Positions 1 to 5,167 of a stretch of DNA of 14,267 bases are shown one piece after another; the first letter of the stretch is position 1; every line of letters begins with the position of its first letter. Position numbers and translations under genes: made by a program. The notes under the pieces are model-generated. The model was not told the origin of the DNA. It did no database searches and saw only the letters and a list, made by a program, of their open reading frames with translations. Source of the DNA: DATKMG01 sp035541995 (GTDB taxonomy: Bacteria; Acidobacteriota; Terriglobia; Versatilivoradales; Versatilivoraceae); assembly GCA_035541995.1 (NCBI GenBank), contig DATKMG010000837.1, positions 1 to 14,267 on the forward strand, in the 5' to 3' direction.

Positions 1-2
1 CA

Positions 3-86
3 GGTTCTGAAAATGACCCGGTCATTTCCACTCTATGGGCAATAGCTAGAGGATTTGGTCAAGAGACTCCCTTGTTTTTCCATTAA
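3..86 (+). CDS. Possible 3' end of an XRE-type HTH regulator (partial)
   Basis: An open frame runs in from the left edge and ends at TAA (84-86), giving 27 residues. It contains DPVISTLWAIARGFGQ, which resembles the last helices of XRE/Cro HTH domains, where a pattern like 'P-x-I-S-T-L-W-x-I-A-x-A-L-G' is usual. The tail after it (ETPLFFH) is very short, so the protein would end almost at the edge of the DNA-binding domain or be truncated. The upstream part lies outside the window, so neither the start nor the rest of the domain can be checked. The match is short and could be chance; this is a weak call. Confidence 0.33.
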   Translation, partial: GSENDPVISTLWAIARGFGQETPLFFH

Positions 87-410
87 TCGGTAACTAGATT
101 CTGTTTCTAAGATTCCATGCAGGATCGCTGTTCGCGTAGGGATCGATGTAAATCTTTTTCTTTTAATGGCATAATAAGAAAATGGAGGCTCGTATTCTTT
201 AAACATCATATTGGCGGCATCCGTGCATAAATCTAGTCGTACACAGGATTCCTGTGCGAAAGCAAAAAGACCGAATGTTTTGGAACCGGGAGGGGACACA
301 CGAGGCACCCTTTGGAGTCGCTTCCTCATCCAAGTTCGGGAAGAGTCACTTTGACTTATCGGGCAGGAGACGTTAAGAATTGGGACAGAACTAGAAAAGG
401 ATAGAGTCAT
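87..410. other. Non-coding stretch upstream of the zinc-ribbon gene
   Basis: No convincing gene is seen in these 324 bases. The plus strand has frequent stops in all frames. The minus strand stays open for 125 codons, but that frame has no ribosome-binding site, no recognisable motif and a low-complexity Ser/Arg-rich product. The stretch includes a 15-bp dyad (242-256) and a possible promoter just before the gene at 411: TTGACT (351-356) and AAGAAT (375-380), 18 bases apart. The -10 match is only partial. Confidence 0.5.
242..256. promoter_or_regulatory. 15-bp perfect dyad, possible operator
   Basis: CACAGGA and TCCTGTG are perfect inverted arms around a single central T. The size and tight spacing fit a binding site for a dimeric regulator better than an RNA hairpin, because the loop would be one base. 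It lies about 95 bp upstream of a possible -35 box and between a putative HTH gene tail and the zinc-ribbon gene. Regulation by that HTH protein is only a guess. Confidence 0.25.
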
Positions 411-713
411 ATGAAAAGAAATCGTTGGCTGAGTTTAGGCAAAGTACCACGGATGCATGTAAAGCGGGGTCTGGAGGATAGGGTCGTCTTTTGTGCCAAT
501 TGCGATGCCAACCGAACGCTGTCTGTGTCTTCGTGTGGAAATCTCACTTGCTCCAGCTGTGGCTCTGAGAACTGGATGTACTTGTCAGTCCCTATTGCCG
601 CTAACTTCAAAGAATACAACGAACGACAGGTGTTGGAACGCATCCAGGTAAATCGCTATCTGGATAGGCTAGAGCGGGAGGCCTTCTTTACTCCCGATGT
701 TGCGCTTGTTTGA
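411..713 (+). CDS. Small zinc-ribbon protein of unknown function
   Basis: This 100-residue protein has paired cysteines C28-A-N-C31 and C47-S-S-C50, with an additional C42. That spacing is typical of a zinc ribbon holding one structural Zn. The N-terminal 25 residues are basic (KRNRW, HVKRG). The C-terminal half (about 60-95) is predicted helical and highly charged (EYNERQVLERIQVNRYLDRLERE), possibly a short coiled coil or a partner-binding helix. No signal peptide or membrane segment is seen, so it should be cytoplasmic. The ATG follows AAGG (397-400) at a spacing of about 10, and an intrinsic terminator follows the stop, so it looks like a single-gene transcript. I do not recognise the family. 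Nucleic-acid or protein binding is a plausible role for such a ribbon but is not shown. Confidence 0.7.
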   Translation: MKRNRWLSLGKVPRMHVKRGLEDRVVFCANCDANRTLSVSSCGNLTCSSCGSENWMYLSVPIAANFKEYNERQVLERIQVNRYLDRLEREAFFTPDVALV

Positions 714-763
714 AACTATAAAGCTCTCGGTCTTTAGAACCAGTCGGAATTTGCATCAGTAGG

Positions 764-777
764 CAGTCTGCAGACTG
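764..777. repeat. 14-bp perfect palindrome
   Basis: CAGTCTGCAGACTG is its own reverse complement. It sits directly before the intrinsic terminator that follows the zinc-ribbon gene, and could form a short stem in the 3' UTR or be a protein-binding site. No second copy was noticed in the window. Confidence 0.4.
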
Positions 778-778
778 T

Positions 779-817
779 AACCCACTTCTTGCTCAGCAAC
801 GAGGAGTGGGTTTTTTG
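779..817 (+). terminator. Rho-independent terminator after the zinc-ribbon gene
   Basis: AACCCACT (779-786) pairs with AGTGGGTT (805-812), with an 18-base interior that may pair further. The 3' arm runs straight into a T-rich tract ending at about 817. The T-tract is only on the plus-strand side, so it terminates rightward transcription from the gene ending at 713. It does not serve the def gene coming from the other side. Confidence 0.8.
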
Positions 818-893
818 TTGTTTACAGGCACTGAGAAAAAGAGAACTGATCATGGGGCCCCACTTCTGTTCCAAAATAGCAAAAGCCTATCCC

Positions 894-1430
894 TCAATCT
901 AATTTTTGCCAAAACCTGGAGTACTCTTTGAGGTAGGTCAGAGAGCTGAGACTTCGCATGCGGTCGAGAAAGACAATCCCAGTTAAGTGGTCATGCTCAT
1001 GCTGAATCACCCGAGCGAAAAAGTCTTTCGCCTGAATGTGGATGCTTCTTCCGGAAGGATCAACGGCTTGGACCTTGATCTCCCGGTGTCTAGGGACCAG
1101 GCCCCTCATATTCGGAATACTCAGACATCCCTCCCAGCCTTCTTCCAGGGTTTCGGAGACAACGGTAATCACTGGATTGATCAGGACCGTCAAAGGCGTT
1201 GTCGTTTCTTTGGGATTCTTTGGGTCGCCCAAAGCGTCAACGGCCAGGATTTGGACCGATTGATGGACCTGAGTGGCCGCCAGCCCTACGCCTTCATATT
1301 CTCGCATGGTCTCGACCATATCCCGGATTAGACGCTGGATCTCAGGGCTGGCAATTTCTTTGGAAGGAACCGGCTGGGCGACCTGCCTCAACACGGGATG
1401 ACCAAGTTTGGCAATTTTCAAAATCGACAT
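894..1430 (-). CDS. def: Peptide deformylase
   Basis: This enzyme removes the formyl group from the N-terminal fMet of nascent proteins in the cytoplasm, using a metal (usually Fe2+) in the active site. All three family motifs are present in the 178-residue product: GVGLAATQ (47-54, with Gln54), EGCLSIP (Cys102 as metal ligand) and QHEHDHL (His144, Glu145, His148 as ligands and catalytic acid/base). Length is normal for the family. The ATG at 1430 is preferred over the in-frame TTG at 1433 because the strong Shine-Dalgarno AAGGAGGA (1436-1443) is 5 bases from the ATG but only 2 from the TTG. Homologues also start with a short M-x-I-L/V-K-I segment. The gene diverges from the MBL-fold hydrolase gene; fmt, its frequent partner, is not in the window. 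Confidence 0.96.
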   Translation of the reverse strand: MSILKIAKLGHPVLRQVAQPVPSKEIASPEIQRLIRDMVETMREYEGVGLAATQVHQSVQILAVDALGDPKNPKETTTPLTVLINPVITVVSETLEEGWEGCLSIPNMRGLVPRHREIKVQAVDPSGRSIHIQAKDFFARVIQHEHDHLTGIVFLDRMRSLSSLTYLKEYSRFWQKLD

Positions 1431-1435
1431 CAAAA

Positions 1436-1443
1436 TCCTCCTT
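1436..1443 (-). promoter_or_regulatory. Ribosome-binding site of def
   Basis: On the minus strand this reads AAGGAGGA, a near-perfect anti-16S match. It sits 5 bases before ATG 1430 and 2 bases before TTG 1433, which decides for the ATG. Confidence 0.85.
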
Positions 1444-1450
1444 GATCCTA

Positions 1451-1460
1451 TATAATTATA
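1451..1460. promoter_or_regulatory. Palindromic -10 region shared by two divergent genes
   Basis: TATAATTATA is a perfect palindrome and reads TATAAT, the sigma-70 -10 consensus, on both strands (1451-1456 plus, 1455-1460 minus). It lies in the 71-bp gap between the divergent def and MBL-fold hydrolase genes. Transcription leftward would start near 1448 and rightward near 1463. No good -35 box at 16-18 bases is seen on the plus side. On the minus side TTGCCA (1486-1481) is a 5/6 match but about 20 bases away. The promoters are therefore inferred mainly from the -10. Confidence 0.45.
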
Positions 1461-1501
1461 CTAGGAACGGGAGGTATTTTTGGCAACCTGCTCAACTTAA
1501 C

Positions 1502-2137
1502 ATGATTTTTGAGACGATCGCAGTCGGCCTCCTTCAATGCAACTGCTACGTATTAGGTTGTGAAAAGACCCGGGAAGGAATTGTCATTGACCCGGGTGAT
1601 GACTCCAATCTGATCCTACCTCTGATCGAGAGACATCGACTTAGGATCAGATACATCTTGAGCACTCATGCCCATATTGACCACGTTGGCGACCTCGAGC
1701 CTATTAGGGCTCGGACTGGCGCCCAAGCCATTCTCCACGAGCGGGACCTTCCCCTTTATCAAAATTTGCCCATCCAGGCCGCATGGCTCGGGGTTGCAGC
1801 TCCGAGGATGGCTCAAATCGACACTTTCGTCCACGATAGAGACCTCTTGCGGTTTGGTGATCATTCCGGTGAGGTCCTTTACACCCCGGGACACTCACCC
1901 GGGAGTTTGTGCTTCTACCTTCCGGGTATCGTGGACCAAGTGTTTGCCGGTGACACCCTGTTCCAGCGCAGCATTGGGAGAACCGACTTATGGGGAGGCT
2001 CTTATGAGGCGATCCTGAGGTCGATTCGAGACAAGCTGCTAGTTCTGGATGACCGCACAGTTGTTTACCCCGGTCACGGTCCAGCCACCACCGTGGGCGA
2101 TGAGAGACGACACAATCCTTTCCTGAACGAACTGTAA
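1502..2137 (+). CDS. MBL-fold hydrolase, glyoxalase II-like
   Basis: The 211-residue product is a compact metallo-beta-lactamase-fold hydrolase of the glyoxalase II / YcbL-GloC type. These enzymes hydrolyse thioesters such as S-lactoylglutathione or related substrates with a dinuclear metal centre in the cytoplasm. Motif THAHIDHVGD gives ligands His56, His58, Asp60 and His61. Further ligands are His131 in TPGHSPG, Asp151 in AGDTLF and His192 in YPGHGP. The segment FAGDTLFQRSIGRTDLWGG is typical of this subfamily. It lacks the C-terminal helical domain of classical glyoxalase II, so the real substrate is open. The frame is open back to about 1199, but that part runs antisense through def; ATG 1502 is the first sensible start. 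The ribosome-binding site is weak. The stop lies 4 bp from the stop of the convergent TlpA-like gene. Confidence 0.88.
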   Translation: MIFETIAVGLLQCNCYVLGCEKTREGIVIDPGDDSNLILPLIERHRLRIRYILSTHAHIDHVGDLEPIRARTGAQAILHERDLPLYQNLPIQAAWLGVAAPRMAQIDTFVHDRDLLRFGDHSGEVLYTPGHSPGSLCFYLPGIVDQVFAGDTLFQRSIGRTDLWGGSYEAILRSIRDKLLVLDDRTVVYPGHGPATTVGDERRHNPFLNEL

Positions 2138-2141
2138 CGCT

Positions 2142-3062
2142 CTACCGCAGCAGCGGCTCGATGGCTTTCTCGATCGTTCTCTCCTCCTGATAGTTCACAA
2201 AGTGAGCGCGAACGATACCAGCGCGGTCAATGAGGAATAGAGTTGGAAATAGAGACACGCCACCGTATGCGCCCTGGACTTCGGCACTCATGTGAGCCAC
2301 CGGAAAGTTGATTTCATTCTTGTGTATGTATGACTGCCGCTCTCGGTCACTATAGTCCAGTTCGAGAAACTGGTCTGCATTCATCCCCACTACCACGAAG
2401 CCAGATGCCTGGTACTTCTTCTGGAGGGAAACCAGGTGAGGCGTGATCTGGACGCAGGGAGGACAATGGGTGAACCAGAAATAAAGCAGGCAGATCTTCC
2501 CTCGATAGTCGCTCAGAGCCAGGCGACCTCCGTCAATCGATTGAACCGCAAATCCGGGGGCGGGTTTACCTTCCCAGCCGGCCAGGCTTCGCTCCACTAC
2601 TTTGTTGAAACGAGGGTCAACCTTGATCTTCTCTGCATCAACTGTCATGATCTCGCCGCTCTTGGGATCACGGCTGAAGAACCTGGGAACGCGCTGATCG
2701 TATTCCAGAATCCGCAAGAGAGTCTCAGCTTCTCCCTCCAGAGTTAAGTGGAATTGCTGAGCGATTTCGTTTAACGATGGAGGCTTCTGTGCGGTTAAAT
2801 AGTACTCAACTATAAACGAAGGGAGCTTAAAGACGACGTTGTAGAGGCGGTCAAATGCCCCACGGTCCGCAGGTGTCGTAAACACCTCGTTATAGAGCTT
2901 GCTAACCGAGAAGTTTTCACCCGGTTTGACGTGGGTCCTAAGGTAGTCGTGGACTCTGCGCTCAGCTAAGACGTCCTCCGATCCGTCTGACCCAACAATC
3001 TCGAGATACGGTAGCAGCAGGAAGAAAGAAATGCCAAACCATGACACCGCGCGGCTATTCAT
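2142..3062 (-). CDS. TlpA-like thioredoxin-fold protein with helical N-terminal region
   Basis: The C-terminal part (about 163-306) is a TlpA/ResA-type redoxin domain: GKPAPGF opening, CPPC active site (Cys200, Cys203) in FWFTHCPPC, and the cis-Pro loop FPTLFLID (Pro273). Such domains exchange disulfides in the periplasm, often reducing cytochrome c or apoprotein cysteines. Residues 1-25 form a hydrophobic export signal or membrane anchor (ISFFLLLPYL) without a lipobox cysteine. Residues about 30-140 are not part of the family fold: they look like one or two small helical bundles. PSLNEIAQQFHLTLEGEAE followed by RVPRFFSRDPKSGEI resembles a winged helix. At 306 residues it is about twice the size of a plain TlpA. 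AGAGG sits close to the ATG and AAAGGA is 15 bases away, so the start is only moderately supported. The substrate is unknown. Confidence 0.83.
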   Translation of the reverse strand: MNSRAVSWFGISFFLLLPYLEIVGSDGSEDVLAERRVHDYLRTHVKPGENFSVSKLYNEVFTTPADRGAFDRLYNVVFKLPSFIVEYYLTAQKPPSLNEIAQQFHLTLEGEAETLLRILEYDQRVPRFFSRDPKSGEIMTVDAEKIKVDPRFNKVVERSLAGWEGKPAPGFAVQSIDGGRLALSDYRGKICLLYFWFTHCPPCVQITPHLVSLQKKYQASGFVVVGMNADQFLELDYSDRERQSYIHKNEINFPVAHMSAEVQGAYGGVSLFPTLFLIDRAGIVRAHFVNYQEERTIEKAIEPLLR

Positions 3063-3164
3063 GACCTCTAGCTAGCATCCTTTCTGGAGATGGCCATGCT
3101 TTTGGAGGTTGGGTGGGGAAACTCAACGATTAGTGTGCAGGCTTACCTCTGGAATTAAAATGGT

Positions 3165-4265
3165 TCAAGCAACCTGTGCCTGTCGCACGGGCCGATACAG
3201 CGTGTCGCGTTCAACCGGATCCCGCCCAGCCTCGCGGATTAAATGTTCAATTTCAGTCCGGGTCAAACCCATTGGAGTTTGTGCTCCAGCCATATGCACA
3301 ATCTTCTCCACGATCACGGTTCCGTCCAAATCGTCTGCCCCAAAACTCAGCCCCACTTGAGCCGTTTTCGGACTGATCATGATCCAGTAAGCCTTGATGT
3401 GCGGGAAATTATCCAGCATGAGGCGAGCTACTGTAATAGTTCGCAGGTCCAGCATAGCGGTTGGCCCAGGGAGGTGGCTGAGCTGTGTATTGGCAGGATG
3501 AAAGGCTAAAGGAATGAAACATTGGAAACCGTTAGTTTCGTCCTGTAAGTCTCTGAGCCGGATCAAATGGTCAATCCGTTCTTCGGCGGATTCCACATGC
3601 CCGTAAAGCATCGTGGCATTGGATTTGAGTCCGGCCTGGTGGACCTTTCGGGCTATCTCCAGCCATCGGTTCGCCGATACCTTATGGTCACAGATGATAT
3701 CGCGGGAGCGGTCGGCAAAGATCTCGGCACCCCCACCCGGACAGCTATCCATTCCTGCTTCTTTCAATGCCTGAATGGTCTCCTCAATCGAGAGCTTGGC
3801 GCGCCGCGCGAAGAAATCGATCTCCACCATGGTAAAGGCCTTCAGATGTACATTGGGAAATCGTTGCTTGAGCCCACGCAGGAGGTCCAAATAGTAAGTG
3901 AAATTCAAATAAGGATGAAGCCCCCCGACGATGTGGAACTCGGTCACGCCTTCGGTATATCCTTGAGAAGCCTGGTTGAAGACCTCCTCCAGCGTCATCG
4001 TGTATCCATCCCTGTTGGGTTTCCGTGCAAACCCGCAGAATTTACAGTCCACCACGCAGACGTTGGTGGGATTAATGTGACGGTTAATATTGTAATAGCC
4101 GACATTACCGTTCCACTTTTCCCGAACCCAATTGGCCAATCTGCCTACCGAGTAAAGATCGGAGGTTGTATAAAGCGTCACTCCATCCTGGAACGAAAGC
4201 CTTTGCCCGGCAAATACCTTCTCGGCAACCGGCTCGATTTCCGGGCAGATCAATCGACTATCCAT
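3165..4265 (-). CDS. mqnE: Aminodeoxyfutalosine synthase (menaquinone synthesis)
   Basis: MqnE is a radical-SAM enzyme of the futalosine pathway. It joins a SAM-derived adenosyl radical to 3-[(1-carboxyvinyl)oxy]benzoate to give 6-amino-6-deoxyfutalosine. The 366-residue protein has the radical-SAM cysteines Cys70, Cys74 and Cys77 (CVVDCKFC) after the segment YYNINRHINPTN. That 'RHINPTNVC' context separates MqnE from MqnC and from F420 enzyme CofH. Other family features seen are EFHIVGGLHP, PGGGAEIF, and near the C-terminus YWIMISPK and SFGADDLDGT. The length is typical. The ATG at 4265 has GGAGTG (4278-4273) 7 bases upstream. The other pathway genes (mqnA, C, D) are not in this window. CofH-like function is the main alternative but is disfavoured by the motif context. 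Confidence 0.93.
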   Translation of the reverse strand: MDSRLICPEIEPVAEKVFAGQRLSFQDGVTLYTTSDLYSVGRLANWVREKWNGNVGYYNINRHINPTNVCVVDCKFCGFARKPNRDGYTMTLEEVFNQASQGYTEGVTEFHIVGGLHPYLNFTYYLDLLRGLKQRFPNVHLKAFTMVEIDFFARRAKLSIEETIQALKEAGMDSCPGGGAEIFADRSRDIICDHKVSANRWLEIARKVHQAGLKSNATMLYGHVESAEERIDHLIRLRDLQDETNGFQCFIPLAFHPANTQLSHLPGPTAMLDLRTITVARLMLDNFPHIKAYWIMISPKTAQVGLSFGADDLDGTVIVEKIVHMAGAQTPMGLTRTEIEHLIREAGRDPVERDTLYRPVRQAQVA

Positions 4266-4290
4266 GACTGTACACTCCGCGAGCCCCCAG

Positions 4291-4307
4291 GTTCGTGAAA
4301 AACGAAC
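4291..4307. repeat. Small inverted repeat in the mqnE leader
   Basis: GTTCGT and ACGAAC form a perfect 6-bp inverted repeat around a 5-base loop, about 26 bases upstream of the mqnE start codon. No U-tract follows on the minus strand, so it is not an intrinsic terminator. It may be a 5'-UTR stem or an operator, or mean nothing. Confidence 0.25.
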
Positions 4308-4366
4308 GGATTCACAGGATGAACTTATGTTAGCTCAGGGGAAAAACAGGTGTCAAATTCATGCGT

Positions 4367-4906
4367 CTAATGTCGGTCGTCTTTATCCTCATGTAACAAC
4401 TCAATCGTCACGCCCAGGTCCTTGCGGCTATCCAGGTAGATGTAAGTACCGTCATTGCTGTCGAACCGTCCTTGATGGATATTGGGCATCCCCAGTGCAT
4501 TACAGGCTTTGAGTGTTTTCTCCACATTCTGAATCTTGAAGGCGATATGATGAACTCCTTCGCCGTTTCCGTCCAGAATCTCCTGCCAACTGGTGTTGCC
4601 TCCGACAGGCTGGAGCAATTCTAAGACAGTCTGACCAGTCTCAAAGAAAGCTAACTTAACCTGTCCGTTTGAGGGTTTGCCACGATAGACGAGATTAACC
4701 TCCCGACCAGGTTTGGTCGTAGTGATCTTGGGAAGATCCATTCCCAGGAGGGCCGCCCAACGCTTGCTACAGGCCTCAATGTCCCGACAGACGATAGCCA
4801 CCTGGACAATAGTCTTCATTCCTGGATCATGATAAATAGGGTCAGCCGCCTTTCCCGGCATCCCAAGAACTAGTGACAAGCTCACAATCAGTCCGAGATT
4901 TTTCAT
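4367..4906 (-). CDS. Exported VOC-family (glyoxalase-like) protein
   Basis: The 179-residue protein begins with a Sec-type signal peptide (hydrophobic residues 4-16, likely cleavage after GKAA near 21) and then one VOC module made of two paired beta-alpha-beta3 halves (about 32-100 and 117-172). The first half starts IVQVAIVCRDIEACSKRWAAL and the second HHIAFKIQNVEKTL, both classic VOC openings. Aligned ligand positions are Gln35, Glu96 (in LELLQP), His120 and Glu169 (in TIELLHE). The overall look is methylmalonyl-CoA epimerase-like, but the first ligand is Gln rather than His, and export argues against a CoA substrate. Substrate unknown. The ATG has AGAGG (4917-4913) at a spacing of 6. It follows the porin gene on the same strand, with a REPIN-like element between them. 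Confidence 0.82.
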   Translation of the reverse strand: MKNLGLIVSLSLVLGMPGKAADPIYHDPGMKTIVQVAIVCRDIEACSKRWAALLGMDLPKITTTKPGREVNLVYRGKPSNGQVKLAFFETGQTVLELLQPVGGNTSWQEILDGNGEGVHHIAFKIQNVEKTLKACNALGMPNIHQGRFDSNDGTYIYLDSRKDLGVTIELLHEDKDDRH

Positions 4907-4998
4907 TGAACACCTCTTTTCTTGGAATTAGACGAAATTCAACCTTGCACGGTTCTGTCGTGTCACTGCGTATGAATCCGGCAGCCTCAGGAGGCGAG

Positions 4999-5084
4999 TG
5001 TGGGAGCCGATCGTGGGACCGCTGTCCCCCGAGCGGCGACCCGTTTACACCAAGAGGTCGCCGCGCAGGAGCGCTGCTCCCACA
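4999..5084. repeat. REPIN-like nested inverted repeat
   Basis: The outer ends TGTGGGAGC (4999-5007) and GCTCCCACA (5076-5084) are perfect 9-bp inverted repeats. Inner arms GCGGCGACC (5033-5041) and GGTCGCCGC (5056-5064) are also perfect, around a 14-base loop. Within each half is one copy of a unit of about 28 bases: plus strand 5013-5041 and minus strand 5083-5056. Each begins GTGGGA, then a small hairpin, then ends GCGGCGACC. The small hairpins differ in sequence but keep pairing: GGGAC-CGCT-GTCCC on plus, GGAGC-AGC-GCTCC on minus. A GTGG head followed by a hairpin, arranged as an inverted pair within about 90 bp, is the structure known for REP/REPIN elements mobilised by RAYT transposases. 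No RAYT gene is in the window and no second copy of the element was noticed. Confidence 0.6.
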
Positions 5085-5167
5085 TTAATAACGTATTCTC
5101 ATGACAGTCAAACGCCAGCCAAGCCCCATCCGAGTTGTGAGAACGCACCAGCTGGACTCAAACCCTC

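Noticed and set aside
275..376. 33-residue frame on the plus strand before the zinc-ribbon gene
   Set aside because: No Shine-Dalgarno and no recognisable features; it also covers the candidate promoter at 351-380.
33..410. 125-codon open frame on the minus strand
   Set aside because: No ribosome-binding site, no recognisable motif, Ser/Arg-rich composition, and overlap with the possible HTH gene tail and the promoter of the zinc-ribbon gene.
1199..1501. Upstream extension of the MBL-fold hydrolase
   Set aside because: It runs antisense through def, has no similarity to the family N-terminus, and ATG 1502 already gives the expected first strand.
3567..4298. 243-codon open frame opposite mqnE
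   Set aside because: Shadow of mqnE, whose radical-SAM motifs are intact on the other strand.
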